DNA of 64,000 bases from Marinicellulosiphila megalodicopiae (GCF_045862395.1 NZ_AP023087.1:3596001-3660000), one strand, 5' to 3'. Shown: positions 1 to 9,547, numbered from the stretch's first letter. Translations and numbers: made by a program. The notes: generated by a model from the sequence alone, not told the origin.

Positions 1-819
1 AGTTAGTTTACCAATTTTGTGATTCTCTGCAGGTACAGTCCAAACCATCTCGTCAAAATCAAAATCTGATTTCTTAGAAACTCTAAGCTCACCATTTCGA
101 CATCCATAAAAAAGACATAATTTAATGAATAATGAATTCTTGCGAGTCATTCGAGATTTATCTAATGCTTCGAGTAATAATGTCACTTCATCGTTGGATA
201 AGACTCGATTAACTTGCTTCTTAGATATTCGTAAATCTGCTTTTGCTGTAATTAATGCGATTGGGTTAATTTCAATAATTCCACGCTTAATACCCCAGTT
301 ATAGCATTGCTTAACATTCACTAAAACACGTTCAGCGATACTTTCAGATTTTGTTTTGATTTTATGAAGATGCTCCATCCAAATTTGTGGAGTGATGTCT
401 TTTGCATCTAACACCCCCAAATCCTTAAATACATAAAGCTCAAACGATCTTAATAGCTCAACATGACCAGTTTTAACATTCACGCAGTAATCATTGTAGA
501 ACGCCATAAAAAGGCCTTTAAAATTTTTAGTGTCACCAGCTGGATTTCGTTCTATTGATTTAATTGATTTAGGATCTTTACCCTTTTCTAGTAATGAGCG
601 ATAACGCAGATTTTCAGACCTAGCATCTTTTAACGATATTTTTGGATAACTCCCTAAATCTAATCGAGTTAACTTTCCATTAATTCTGTATCTCATTTGG
701 AAAGTAATTTTACCTTTAGGGCTCACACGGATGCTTAAGCCGTCACGATCAGTAACCTCAATTCTTTTATCAATTAGCTTTCCATTATTCGCTTTTAGCC
801 AAGTATCAGTTAACGCCAT
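1..819 (-). CDS. Tyrosine recombinase (P4-type integrase), partial at window edge
   Basis: Translated by hand on the minus strand from the ATG at 817-819, the frame stays open to base 1, giving 273 codons of a protein that continues beyond the window. The N-terminus (about residues 1-90) has the basic, beta-rich look of the Arm-type DNA-binding domain of P4-like integrases, with LSIRVSPKGKITFQMRYR and a GSYPKISLKDAR motif. A helical core-binding segment follows, then the start of the catalytic domain with the first catalytic arginine in FYGCRNGEL. The H-x-x-R box and the nucleophilic tyrosine lie outside the window, so integrity is unknown. Family membership implies site-specific integration or excision of an island or prophage. 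No tRNA gene is visible beside it, so the attachment site is unresolved. Confidence 0.88.
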   Translation of the reverse strand, partial: MALTDTWLKANNGKLIDKRIEVTDRDGLSIRVSPKGKITFQMRYRINGKLTRLDLGSYPKISLKDARSENLRYRSLLEKGKDPKSIKSIERNPAGDTKNFKGLFMAFYNDYCVNVKTGHVELLRSFELYVFKDLGVLDAKDITPQIWMEHLHKIKTKSESIAERVLVNVKQCYNWGIKRGIIEINPIALITAKADLRISKKQVNRVLSNDEVTLLLEALDKSRMTRKNSLFIKLCLFYGCRNGELRVSKKSDFDFDEMVWTVPAENHKIGKLT

Positions 820-833
820 GCCATCCTCTCATG

Positions 834-889
834 TGTACATATTATAAAATATTAGCAAATTTATAATTTTGTGTACACAAATATGTACA
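834..889. promoter_or_regulatory. Three TGTACA palindromes upstream of the integrase
   Basis: TGTACA occurs at 834-839, 873-878 and 884-889, the last two inside GTGTACAC and ATGTACAT palindromes. They sit within 75 bp upstream of the integrase start in very AT-rich DNA. This suits an operator or recombination-directionality site, but no binding protein can be named. Confidence 0.35.
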
Positions 890-1165
890 TATTTCACTTT
901 GTTTAGGTTGGCTTAGAATGTTTTAGGTTGGAATACCTAAACCCTTATTTTTAAAGGACTTAAAGAGAGTTTGAAGTAATTTTGTATTAGGTTGAATTTG
1001 GTTTAATTACGCACGATTATGTGGGTGGGAAATGATCGCAAAGGTGCGACGAGTTTGAATTTCTTTTTCAAGTTGAGATAACGACATGTTCAATCTGTGC
1101 AAAAAATGGGGGCGCTATTGTCGCTGATTTTGATTACATTTGCGAATCTTAGGAGAATGATAGTT
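890..1165. other. Intergenic stretch between integrase and DUF2937 gene
   Basis: I see no convincing gene here. There is a short repeated word (TTTAGGTTGG at about 902 and 920) and no tRNA-like cloverleaf. An integrase promoter and possibly an attachment site should lie here, but neither can be placed from sequence alone. Confidence 0.3.
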
Positions 1166-1196
1166 AAAAAAAATGCCTTATAGAAAATAAGGCATG
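1166..1196 (-). terminator. Rho-independent terminator after the DUF2937 gene
   Basis: ATGCCTTAT and ATAAGGCAT form a 9-bp stem around a short loop. Read on the minus strand the stem is followed by eight Ts, 20-50 bp downstream of the DUF2937 stop codon. Confidence 0.8.
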
Positions 1197-1218
1197 TATT
1201 TTTGATTGAAATCAGGGT

Positions 1219-1752
1219 TTATCGATGAATTGTTTTTTTGATTCGTCGCTTTTGTTTGATTTTAAAATACCCATATTTACAAACAAATTGAATAAACTCA
1301 TATAAAGCGCAGCAAATCACCGCAAAAATAGCACCGAAAGCTAAGGCTACGAGAGTAAATTGTACACTCATTGTATATTGATCTATGGTTCGATTATAAA
1401 TATCCGTATCTGCCTGAAAAATCAAAACAAACCCTGCTGAGAAAATATTCTTATCTAACAATACTTTATGTTTTTTTAAATAACTATACCGATCAACTAA
1501 GGTTTGGATGACCGTTGCTTCATCTTTAAATGAAGGGTTTTGACTTTGCTTATGTAATTCTATTAGATCTTGCATATCACCATTGTGATATTTATTTGCA
1601 ATAATTTGATATTGTTTTAATAAACTTGTGGCCTCTATTAATTGGGCGTCCACACGCTTGGTATATTGATCAATAACAGAAGGTATTTGTAAGCCAATTA
1701 AAAACATGACAGTGAATAACACCATAGTAAGGTAATGATTTATTTTCGCCAT
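1219..1752 (-). CDS. DUF2937 family membrane protein
   Basis: The 177-residue protein has one hydrophobic segment near the N-terminus (about residues 7-25) and another near the C-terminus (about 129-155), with a soluble, mostly helical middle. The pattern GLQIP..IDQYTKRVDAQLIEA near the start, a LIELHKQS segment and the length match the DUF2937 family of Proteobacteria, whose function is unknown. A basic tail (KIKQKRRIKK) ends the protein, probably on the cytoplasmic side. It lies downstream of apaH on the same strand, 38 bp apart, and has its own terminator, so it may be the last gene of that operon or separately expressed. Nothing visible supports a specific role. Confidence 0.75.
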   Translation of the reverse strand: MAKINHYLTMVLFTVMFLIGLQIPSVIDQYTKRVDAQLIEATSLLKQYQIIANKYHNGDMQDLIELHKQSQNPSFKDEATVIQTLVDRYSYLKKHKVLLDKNIFSAGFVLIFQADTDIYNRTIDQYTMSVQFTLVALAFGAIFAVICCALYEFIQFVCKYGYFKIKQKRRIKKTIHR

Positions 1753-1790
1753 GAAACCTCTTCAAAAAATAATTATTTCTGATTGACCAT

Positions 1791-2636
1791 TTATTCGAGC
1801 ATTTGTTTTATTTTTAAATTCGAATCACACAACCACATTTCATTGGTTTTGGGATTGACCATTTTTAAGTATCCATCCCAAATATACCCAGCATCAGTCG
1901 CTATGTATTTATGATGCCCACTGTTTCCTTCCAGCGCCGCCCAATGACCAAAATACCAAGTACCATCAAAAGGAATAATGCGATCCTGCTCAAACCATGG
2001 AATCGCCTCATAGGACAAACTGGCTTCTAAGTCTGCGCCCGCCTTGTGCATTAATTCTAATGTACCGTCTTCTTCAATCATGCGCATTCGAGTAAAGTAA
2101 TTGGTAATGACTCTAAGCCGATCATTTCCCTTAAGTGAATCATCCCATTTTGCAGGTTGATTCCCGTACATATTTTTGAAAAATGACTTCCTACTTGCTT
2201 TATCAATTAAGGCTTGATGAAATTCATTCGACAATTCCACTGCTTTTTCAGCAGAAAAAATATGAGGCAAACCGGCATGTGACATAAAAATTGTTTTTTT
2301 CTTGTTATGATGCACCAATGGTTGTTGATATAACCACTTAGCCATTTTTTTGCAATTTTTATGATTTAAAATATCATCCAGTGTGTCGAACTTCCCTGGA
2401 GATTTCACCTTATTAATAATGGCTAATAAGTGTAAATCATGATTACCTAATACAATTTTTACGCAACTTTCATGACGCATAATAAATTCAAGACAGGCTA
2501 ATGATTGGGATCCACGATTAACGATATCACCAGCAAGCCATAACTCATCTTTTCCATAGTTAAATTCAACTTCACTAAGCAAAGCCAATAAAGGGGTCAA
2601 TGATCCCTGTAAGTCCCCAACTATATATTTAGCCAT
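1791..2636 (-). CDS. apaH: Symmetrical bis(5'-nucleosyl)-tetraphosphatase
   Basis: ApaH cleaves Ap4A symmetrically to two ADP and also decaps Np4-capped RNA in the cytoplasm. The 281-residue protein has the metallophosphatase signatures: YIVGDLQGSL at the N-terminus (GDxxG), LAGDIVNRG (GDxxDRG-like, with N replacing the second D), VLGNHDLHL (GNHD) and SHAGLPHI later. Length matches the family. It follows apaG with a 14-bp gap in the conserved lptD-surA-pdxA-rsmA-apaG-apaH order. The D-to-N difference in the second box is normal for ApaH and does not suggest inactivation. Confidence 0.97.
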   Translation of the reverse strand: MAKYIVGDLQGSLTPLLALLSEVEFNYGKDELWLAGDIVNRGSQSLACLEFIMRHESCVKIVLGNHDLHLLAIINKVKSPGKFDTLDDILNHKNCKKMAKWLYQQPLVHHNKKKTIFMSHAGLPHIFSAEKAVELSNEFHQALIDKASRKSFFKNMYGNQPAKWDDSLKGNDRLRVITNYFTRMRMIEEDGTLELMHKAGADLEASLSYEAIPWFEQDRIIPFDGTWYFGHWAALEGNSGHHKYIATDAGYIWDGYLKMVNPKTNEMWLCDSNLKIKQMLE

Positions 2637-2650
2637 TTAATTACACTTTA

Positions 2651-3025
2651 TTAATTTACTTTATTTGGAATTTGTAATGTAAAAAGATCAATTGGAAAAC
2701 TTAATAATTCTCCATCTTGAGTAATACCATGATACGAGCCACTCATAAACCCTATTTCAGTTGCTATGGCCACACTGGAAGTATACTCAAAGCTTTCACC
2801 AGGAATGATCGTTGGTTTTTTACCCACTAGGCCTTCGCCTTTAACATGAATTACTTTTTCATTGGCATCGGTAATTTCCCAAAATCGGCTAAGTATTTGA
2901 ATATTCTGATCACCGTTATTTGTAATATTTACATGATATGCAAACACATATTTTTCTGAATCTGAAAACCTAGGGATAAATTCACCTTCGGTTTCGATTA
3001 ACACATCACTGATTTGCATGATCAT
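2651..3025 (-). CDS. apaG: ApaG domain protein
   Basis: This is a protein of about 125 residues with the fibronectin-III-like ApaG fold, recognised by the RFSDSEKYVFAYHV segment, GLVGKKPTIIPGESFEYTS and the terminal GSYHG motif. ApaG is a small beta-sandwich protein co-transcribed with apaH; its biochemical role is poorly defined. The coding start is ambiguous: GTG at 3031, ATG at 3025 and ATG at 3019 are all in frame. An AAGGTG element upstream fits 3025 or 3019. The 5' end overlaps the 3' end of rsmA, which implies translational coupling. Confidence 0.93.
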   Translation of the reverse strand: MIMQISDVLIETEGEFIPRFSDSEKYVFAYHVNITNNGDQNIQILSRFWEITDANEKVIHVKGEGLVGKKPTIIPGESFEYTSSVAIATEIGFMSGSYHGITQDGELLSFPIDLFTLQIPNKVN

Positions 3026-3812
3026 CTTCACCTTGGTTTTTTAGTATGGCTGCATATAAATTACTGATATCGATATATTGATCTAAGGTAATGGTTTCTG
3101 GTCTCATTGTAGGATCAATACCGATCTCAATAAGCTGCTCTGCTGTAATGATTTTTTTCAAATTATTACGAAGTGTCTTTCTTCTTTGTGCAAAAGACGT
3201 TCTTACAATATCAGCAAACACTTTTTCGTCATCCGCTAAACGTTTTACTTTTTTAGGGGTTAAACGCACAATAGCAGAATCGACTTTTGGTGCTGGATCA
3301 AACGACTCAGGCCCGACAATAAATAAGAATTCAGTTTCACAATGATATTGCACCATCACTGTTATACGCCCGTAATCTTTAGTAGAAGGCACTGCACATA
3401 AACGCTCAACCATTTCTTTTTGCAACATAAAATGCATATCTTTTATATCATCAGCAAAATCTAATAAATGGAAAATTAATGGCGATGAAATGTTATAAGG
3501 CAAATTACCTGCAATACGCATCGGTGTTTTATTTAATGATAAAAAATCAAACTTTAATGCATCGGCTTCATGAATATTAAATTGATCATAATTGAAAAAT
3601 TTTGTTCTTAAAATAGGAATCAAATCTCTATCTAATTCAATGACATCCAATTTTTTTGCACCATCAAGCAACCCTTGCGTTAACGCACCTTGGCCAGGGC
3701 CAATTTCAATGACGTGCTCATCTTCTTTTGGGTGAATACAACGTACGATTTTATCTATTACATTATTATCATGTAAAAAATTCTGCCCAAATCGTTTTCT
3801 AGCTTTATGCAT
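3006..3812 (-). CDS. rsmA: 16S rRNA (adenine1518-N6/adenine1519-N6)-dimethyltransferase
   Basis: RsmA (KsgA) dimethylates two adjacent adenines in helix 45 of 16S rRNA using S-adenosylmethionine and acts as a late 30S assembly checkpoint. The 268-residue sequence has the N-terminal KRFGQNFLHD motif, the SAM-binding EIGPGQGALT loop, an acidic VIELDRDL motif and the catalytic NLPYNISSP motif at about residue 110. A helical C-terminal domain follows. The start overlaps the end of pdxA by 8 bp and the end overlaps the start of apaG, so it sits inside one transcription unit. Confidence 0.98.
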   Translation of the reverse strand: MHKARKRFGQNFLHDNNVIDKIVRCIHPKEDEHVIEIGPGQGALTQGLLDGAKKLDVIELDRDLIPILRTKFFNYDQFNIHEADALKFDFLSLNKTPMRIAGNLPYNISSPLIFHLLDFADDIKDMHFMLQKEMVERLCAVPSTKDYGRITVMVQYHCETEFLFIVGPESFDPAPKVDSAIVRLTPKKVKRLADDEKVFADIVRTSFAQRRKTLRNNLKKIITAEQLIEIGIDPTMRPETITLDQYIDISNLYAAILKNQGEDDHANQ

Positions 3813-4800
3813 AATTAGCCTTTTGACTCATTTGTAATGCCCATTTAATGGCACAAATTAAACTTCTTTCTTTTGCCTGTCCAGTTCCTGCTAAATCTAA
3901 AGCCGTACCATGATCCACAGAGGTTCGAATAATAGGTAAACCCAGAGTAATATTTACTGACTCACCAAAACCAATGCATTTTAAAACAGGTAAACCCTGG
4001 TCATGATACATCGCTAACACTGCATCGGCTTTTTCTAAATAAGGTGGTGTAAATAACGTATCAGCAGGTAATGGCCCAATAATATTGGCCTGTGTTTTAA
4101 ATGTTTTTAAAGTCGGCTCAATCACTTCGATTTCTTCCATACCCATATGACCAGATTCGCCAGCATGAGGATTTAAACCTGCTACCAAAATCGTTGGATT
4201 TTTCAAACCGAATTGTTGTTTTAATGATTGAATTAACGTCGCTAATATTTCACTTAATAATTCTGGAGTAATCGCTGCAGCCACATCTTTCAAAGGTAAA
4301 TGCGTGGTCACTAATGCCACTTTTAATTTAGTGCAAGCTAGCATCATGACTACTTTATCAGCACCCGTGCGTTCTTCTAAAAACTCTGTATGTCCACTAA
4401 ATGGTACACCACTTTCGCAGATCACCCCCTTATGAACAGGTGCCGTCACCATGGCATCAAAGGTGTTATCAACACAGCCATCTGTTGCTATTTTTAATAA
4501 TTCAAGCACATACTCTGAATTTTCTGAATCCAGCTTTCCTGGAATCACTTCGTTTTTAACAGGCACATGATACAGCAACAAAACACCCGCTTTATGAGCA
4601 GGAGTAGGGTCCCCTGGCATCCATAATTCAATGTGTATTTTTATTTTAAGCAGCTCAGCTCGTGCAATAAAAACGGATTGATCCCCCAGCACAATCCAGC
4701 TTGCCATATGATTATTTTTGGCAGCTTTTAAAATAATATCCGGACCAATTCCTGCTGGTTCACCACTTGTGATTACTAATCTTTTTGTGCTATTTGTCAT
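3805..4800 (-). CDS. pdxA: 4-hydroxythreonine-4-phosphate dehydrogenase
   Basis: PdxA oxidises 4-phosphohydroxy-L-threonine with NAD in the deoxyxylulose-5-phosphate-dependent pathway to pyridoxal phosphate. The 331-residue length is typical. Visible signatures are the N-terminal ITSGEPAGIGPDI, the GHTEFLEERTG active-site stretch, LNPHAGESG, the metal-binding MYHDQGLPVLK and the C-terminal GTALDLAGTG. It overlaps surA upstream by 11 bp and rsmA downstream by 8 bp, the standard gammaproteobacterial order. Confidence 0.98.
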   Translation of the reverse strand: MTNSTKRLVITSGEPAGIGPDIILKAAKNNHMASWIVLGDQSVFIARAELLKIKIHIELWMPGDPTPAHKAGVLLLYHVPVKNEVIPGKLDSENSEYVLELLKIATDGCVDNTFDAMVTAPVHKGVICESGVPFSGHTEFLEERTGADKVVMMLACTKLKVALVTTHLPLKDVAAAITPELLSEILATLIQSLKQQFGLKNPTILVAGLNPHAGESGHMGMEEIEVIEPTLKTFKTQANIIGPLPADTLFTPPYLEKADAVLAMYHDQGLPVLKCIGFGESVNITLGLPIIRTSVDHGTALDLAGTGQAKERSLICAIKWALQMSQKANYA

Positions 4801-6064
4801 CTTTGATTCGATTTAGTTTGAAGTTAACGTCACTTTCATTGCTGTATTTAATATAAGCTGATGATTTTAAATCAGCTAACCAGCGCGGATATTCTTCTTG
4901 AAAGGCTTTATCACCAATGGCTTGTTTGGCTAAGTTTTTTAAGTTTTCATTATATAAATCTTTTTGACGACGCTCGGTTACTTGTAAAAAGTGAAAACCA
5001 TAATCCGTCTCAAATACTGTGCTTAGTTCATTGATTTCTACCGTTGGTAACGCAGCGCGAAATTCCGGTACCATTTCAGATCCATCAGTCCATCCTAAAT
5101 TACCACCTAATGCCGCACTGCCTTTATCATCAGAATATTTTTTGGCGACCGTAACAAAATCCGCCCCCTGTTTTATTTGTTGATGTAATTGATTTATTAA
5201 TTCCAATGATTGTTCTTTGCTGCGTAATTCATTTGGCATAACTAATATATGTCGTGCAAAATGCTGTGTGATGGATTGTTTTGCATCGCCTTTAATTTCA
5301 ATAATTTGAATGAGATGAAACGTTCCAGAACGCTCAATCACTTCAGATACCGCATTGGTTTTTAATCCTTCGATATTATCTACAAATATTTTAGGTAAGT
5401 TTTCTTTTTTCCGATAACCCAAATCCGTTGCACTTTCATCTTCGCGCAACCCCTGATTAGTTAAACGTACTTTATAGTCGGTTGCTTCTTGAAAGGAATC
5501 AAAACGTTTATGCAAAATTCGATATTCTGGATCCGTTAATTCTTTAGAACGCTGAGCACTTAATGCACGATCTGTTTGCGCATCACTGACACGAATTAAA
5601 TTCCCCACTTCATATCGAACCAGCATTTGGATCATGATTTGTTCACGAATATTTTCACGATATCGAGAATAATCCTGACCTTGCTGTTCAAGTAAGGTGA
5701 CAAACGATGGCAAATCTAAATTATTTCGCGCAGCAATTCCGGACACCTCTTCATTTAACATTTGATCTGAAACATTCACGCCAATTCTTTTAGCACGCTG
5801 AACTAAAATTGAACGTTCAACCAACTCATCAATCACTTGAGATCTGACTAATTCCATATTTGCTAAAAGGGCACCTTGGTTTTGAGAAATTAATAACCCT
5901 GTTTTTTCTTTTAGCGCTACTTCAACGTCGCTGGTTAATATCACTTCGTCATTGACAATCACTTCGGTTTGATCGACCCATTGCACTTGAGCAACTGCAA
6001 CTATAGAAAAAGCCAACGTGATCGCAAGTACGTAGGTTTTGCGCATAATAAATCGTGTAATCAT
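4790..6064 (-). CDS. surA: Periplasmic chaperone / peptidyl-prolyl isomerase SurA
   Basis: SurA escorts outer-membrane beta-barrel proteins, including LptD, through the periplasm. A signal peptide is visible (RKTYVLAITLAFSIVAVA), followed by the N-terminal chaperone helix domain (EVILTSDVEVAL) and two parvulin-like domains, about residues 170-265 and 270-375. The second carries ARHILV, GADFVTVAKKYSDD and GGNLGWTDGSEM. I chose the ATG at 6062-6064 because an AGGA element lies 5 nt upstream, right at the lptD stop; upstream Met codons in the frame would overlap lptD, and the ATG at 6044-6046 lacks a ribosome site. Being next to its client lptD is the classic arrangement. Confidence 0.96.
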   Translation of the reverse strand: MITRFIMRKTYVLAITLAFSIVAVAQVQWVDQTEVIVNDEVILTSDVEVALKEKTGLLISQNQGALLANMELVRSQVIDELVERSILVQRAKRIGVNVSDQMLNEEVSGIAARNNLDLPSFVTLLEQQGQDYSRYRENIREQIMIQMLVRYEVGNLIRVSDAQTDRALSAQRSKELTDPEYRILHKRFDSFQEATDYKVRLTNQGLREDESATDLGYRKKENLPKIFVDNIEGLKTNAVSEVIERSGTFHLIQIIEIKGDAKQSITQHFARHILVMPNELRSKEQSLELINQLHQQIKQGADFVTVAKKYSDDKGSAALGGNLGWTDGSEMVPEFRAALPTVEINELSTVFETDYGFHFLQVTERRQKDLYNENLKNLAKQAIGDKAFQEEYPRWLADLKSSAYIKYSNESDVNFKLNRIKDDK

Positions 6065-6065
6065 A

Positions 6066-8585
6066 TTAATCCTGTTCAAATAGGCTGCCCGGATAGGCAG
6101 GTAAATATTTATCTATTGTGGTATCAAAGCCTTGATCTAAACGCCCCATACCTTTAAAAATCACTTGAAAATGAAGTTTATTATCTTCATGTTCTTCATC
6201 TAAAAAATTGTTATAGCTTAACATACGAAAGGCCCAACAACAGTCATCATATTCAACCCCTATTGCCATTTCTTCTAATTGATAATTTTCAGCCTCTTCA
6301 TTGGCCAAATTATATTGCCATTTACCGTAACCAATTAAACCAATTTGATGATTTAATGCCCACTGGCCTGACAATGATAACAAATGCGTACTGAGTTCAG
6401 TTTTATTTACATCATCATCTGTAATTGAATAATCACTATAACTGGTAAGCCTTATGTAATGATTATTTGGTAATTTATATTTAAACTCAACCTGCCTAGT
6501 TTCAATTAACCACTCAGGTGAATACCCCCATATTCCAGACAATGATGTTGCACTATTAGGAGTAAAGCTTGCTTGGACGTTATAATTACTAAAACGTTCA
6601 AATTCAGGATTTTCTACTGCTACTGATTGAAGATTTAATAGCTCTTGTTTAATTAATTTACTTTGCTTAATACTAAACTTAGTATGAGTGCGTTTATTTT
6701 TTTGCAAACTAAACCCCACCCCATAATGCAACTCGCTTGTGTCACCTAATCTATCAGTACCAGTAAAGCGAATTGAATTCCCATAACTTGACGATTGATT
6801 GGCACTATCTAGTACAGGAAGATAGCTAGTATCAACAAACGGAGCGTATTGCCAAATTAATTCAGGTTGAACTAACAACTGCTGTTGATCTGTGATTTTT
6901 ACAGGCACATTTAATTGCTGAGTAAAGGTAGACATTGCCGATAAATAGCCTATTTTTTGTTCATCCAACACCTCAGCATCAGGATAAATCGCACCTTGAA
7001 CTAAAAGATTTGGCTTTACTTTATAAGTGGCATCAGTGTTTGCAATATTCACGCTCATTGGAAAGGCATAATTAGATTTTACCGACAAACGTAACTGTTC
7101 AGTTATTGCTACATCATTACTTAATTCAGTAGGTAATTGCCTATCAAAATTTGCCACTTGTAACGAAACCGACTGGTTAATTTTAAAATCTTTTACACTG
7201 GGCGTTTTATATTTCGCCTCAAAAGAAGGAGCAACCTGGAACGCATACTCGCTTGCAAAAACAGGGGTTTTTAATGCTTTTTCACTTGCACTTAAAGCGG
7301 ACCAATCGGCAATTGAAATGATGTCTTTTCTATCATCTGCTTGCTGCCATTGTTGTTTAAAATATAAATCCCATCCTAACTCTTTTGTATTTAATACATG
7401 CTTTAAACGATGAAATTTATCCGCCCCCATCTCTAGCGCCCAACTGGCATCTAATGTTTGATAAATTAATGTATCATCTAATTGATAGCGGTTATTCATA
7501 CTTTGCATGGCAGAGTTAGTTTCAATGCCCCTGTAAAAATCTTGAAAGAAAAACTGATCACTTAAAGCATTAAGTTCTATGTCTGAAGTAAACCACCCTA
7601 AATTCCATTGCTGCTCAAACGTCAAATAATATCGATCAATATTTTTAAGACTATTCCCCTGAGTCCGACTAGGCATAACACTATAGGCACCAAGCAACTG
7701 CCCCTGCTGACGATTACCCAAAAACCTCAATTCATTATTTAACAATACCCCTGATTTTTCTTTATCATTAATAGTCTGAGTTAAATAAGAAACCGTAGTG
7801 GTCATATCGATATTTGGTTTAAATCGAAAATAAATAGGCTGATTAAACTCAGATAATTTACCATCAGTTAAAGCAAAAGTTGGAACCAGCAAACCACTTG
7901 TAGCATGATCATCAAACGGCATATGTATATAAGGTGTAAAGAAAACCGGAACCCCTCCCACCCAAAGCCAATTGTTTACACTGGTAATCATTCCTGTATT
8001 TGGATCAATTTTAAGTTTTGATCCCTTTAACCACCAAGATTTTTGATCAGGGTTACACCGACTTATTGTAAAATCTTTTAGATAAAACACACCATTTTCA
8101 TCTCGGCGAATTTCATTTGCGCTGCCATTTACATTACTTCCATGAATCACAAATTGTGCATTTTTAATTGTGCCAGTGTGTTTTTTAATATCCATTTCAA
8201 CTGAATCGCCTTGCAACATCAACCCATCAAATCGCATTTGAGTTTGGCCATTTAACAAAGTTTGACCCGTTGATTCGTGCATTTCAATAGACTGACTTAG
8301 CAACACAATAGATTTTTCAATGATTATTGCATTACCTTCAAGAATCCAAGTTTGATCCATAAGCGACTGAGATTGAGACTGAGCTTTACGAACGCCTTCT
8401 TCAGCATTTTCGCTATATTCATTAAATCTGTCGACAAACTGGCCAGAACAAGACTGACTGATCGTTTTTTGTTGAGATGTGGATAATTCATCATAAGGTA
8501 CAAAATCCAAATTCATTTCTTGGGCCCATGCAGAAGCCGCTAAAAACAACAAACTTTGTAATAATAAAAATCGCAGCAAACACAT
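6066..8585 (-). CDS. lptD: LPS-assembly protein LptD
   Basis: LptD is the outer-membrane barrel that, with LptE, inserts lipopolysaccharide into the outer leaflet. The 839-residue protein has a signal peptide, an N-terminal OstA/LptA-like beta-jellyroll (about residues 95-210) and a large C-terminal barrel. The cysteines that form the essential disulfides of the E. coli protein have plausible counterparts: one in SQSCSGQF near the mature N-terminus, one in ISRCNPD, and the adjacent pair in DDCCWAF near the C-terminus. The ATG at 8583-8585 is preferred over an upstream TTG. It is the first gene of the operon and diverges from djlA, with about 75 bp for both promoters. Confidence 0.96.
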   Translation of the reverse strand: MCLLRFLLLQSLLFLAASAWAQEMNLDFVPYDELSTSQQKTISQSCSGQFVDRFNEYSENAEEGVRKAQSQSQSLMDQTWILEGNAIIIEKSIVLLSQSIEMHESTGQTLLNGQTQMRFDGLMLQGDSVEMDIKKHTGTIKNAQFVIHGSNVNGSANEIRRDENGVFYLKDFTISRCNPDQKSWWLKGSKLKIDPNTGMITSVNNWLWVGGVPVFFTPYIHMPFDDHATSGLLVPTFALTDGKLSEFNQPIYFRFKPNIDMTTTVSYLTQTINDKEKSGVLLNNELRFLGNRQQGQLLGAYSVMPSRTQGNSLKNIDRYYLTFEQQWNLGWFTSDIELNALSDQFFFQDFYRGIETNSAMQSMNNRYQLDDTLIYQTLDASWALEMGADKFHRLKHVLNTKELGWDLYFKQQWQQADDRKDIISIADWSALSASEKALKTPVFASEYAFQVAPSFEAKYKTPSVKDFKINQSVSLQVANFDRQLPTELSNDVAITEQLRLSVKSNYAFPMSVNIANTDATYKVKPNLLVQGAIYPDAEVLDEQKIGYLSAMSTFTQQLNVPVKITDQQQLLVQPELIWQYAPFVDTSYLPVLDSANQSSSYGNSIRFTGTDRLGDTSELHYGVGFSLQKNKRTHTKFSIKQSKLIKQELLNLQSVAVENPEFERFSNYNVQASFTPNSATSLSGIWGYSPEWLIETRQVEFKYKLPNNHYIRLTSYSDYSITDDDVNKTELSTHLLSLSGQWALNHQIGLIGYGKWQYNLANEEAENYQLEEMAIGVEYDDCCWAFRMLSYNNFLDEEHEDNKLHFQVIFKGMGRLDQGFDTTIDKYLPAYPGSLFEQD

Positions 8586-8662
8586 AAGCAAAGGGTTATG
8601 ATAAAATTAACTGTCTATCTTACCGAAATTAAAAACTTGAGACATCTATTAAGCGAGGAATC

Positions 8663-9490
8663 ATGCAAATTTTTGGAAAACTCATAGCTGGAAGCATCGG
8701 TTTCTACTCAGGTCATATACCTGGATTGATTCTTGGCTTAGTTGTGGGGCATATCTTTGATCGATCATTACAAAAAACCGACGACCCATTTACAGGCAGT
8801 GCACCTCAACGAGGAGTGATGCAAGCTGTATTTTTTCAAGCTACATTTCTAGTAATGGGAAAAATAGCAAAAGCAGACGGACGTGTCAGTGAGCAAGAAT
8901 TACAATCCGCCCGCCAAGTCATGAAGCAAATGGGTTTAAATGAAACTCAGCGACTGGAAGCCATGAAATTATTCAGCGAAGGCAAATCCTCTCAATACGA
9001 TATTGGCGAAATACTAATTGATCTGCGTGACGCAGTGGGAAATCGCTCAACGTTAACAACCATATTTTTAGAAATTCAATTACAAACTGCCTATGCCGAT
9101 GGCCAACTTTCACAAAACGAGCGTATTGTTATCCAAAAGATTTGCCAGTTTTTAAACATCAATAAACTGCAATTTGAGTTCATCAACCAACGTATTTTTG
9201 CCCAACAACAATTTAATCAATCACGCCAACGCTATCGCAATCAAAATCACCAAAGAACCAACTATCACACTGACGCTCAATTACTTGATAAAGCCTACGC
9301 AAGTTTGGGTGTAACAAAAAACGCGGGGGATGCAGAAGTGAAAAAAGCCTATCGTCGTTTAATGAGTCAACACCATCCAGACAAATTGGTGGCCAAGGGT
9401 TTACCTAAAGAAATGATGCAGATCGCCAAAGAGAAAACTCAAGAAATTCAAACCGCCTACGAAATGGTTAAAAAATCCCGCAAAAAATAA
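8663..9490 (+). CDS. djlA: Membrane-anchored DnaJ-like co-chaperone DjlA
   Basis: DjlA is an inner-membrane co-chaperone that stimulates DnaK. The 275-residue protein has a short glycine-rich N-terminal membrane segment (about residues 5-28), a central TerB-like helical domain (about 50-165, with GKIAKADGRVSEQE and TAYADGQLSQNE repeats) and a C-terminal J-domain (about 205-275) carrying the essential HPD tripeptide in SQHHPDKLVAKG. A glutamine/arginine-rich linker at about 185-200 separates the last two. A GAGGAA ribosome site precedes the start. It diverges from lptD, the common arrangement. Confidence 0.96.
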   Translation: MQIFGKLIAGSIGFYSGHIPGLILGLVVGHIFDRSLQKTDDPFTGSAPQRGVMQAVFFQATFLVMGKIAKADGRVSEQELQSARQVMKQMGLNETQRLEAMKLFSEGKSSQYDIGEILIDLRDAVGNRSTLTTIFLEIQLQTAYADGQLSQNERIVIQKICQFLNINKLQFEFINQRIFAQQQFNQSRQRYRNQNHQRTNYHTDAQLLDKAYASLGVTKNAGDAEVKKAYRRLMSQHHPDKLVAKGLPKEMMQIAKEKTQEIQTAYEMVKKSRKK

Positions 9491-9547
9491 GCGCATTGAT
9501 TTTAATAGTGATAAGATTTTGCTTTTACTGCTTCAGAATTTATCAAC

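Noticed and set aside
1085..1150. GC-richer patch upstream of the DUF2937 terminator considered as a tRNA or attachment site
   Set aside because: No cloverleaf, anticodon stem or CCA-like end can be formed.
3091..3345. Plus-strand frame of 84 codons inside rsmA
   Set aside because: It lies antisense within a well-supported rsmA coding region and has no independent features. The same holds for the other antisense frames inside tex, pnp, secD, tgt and queA.
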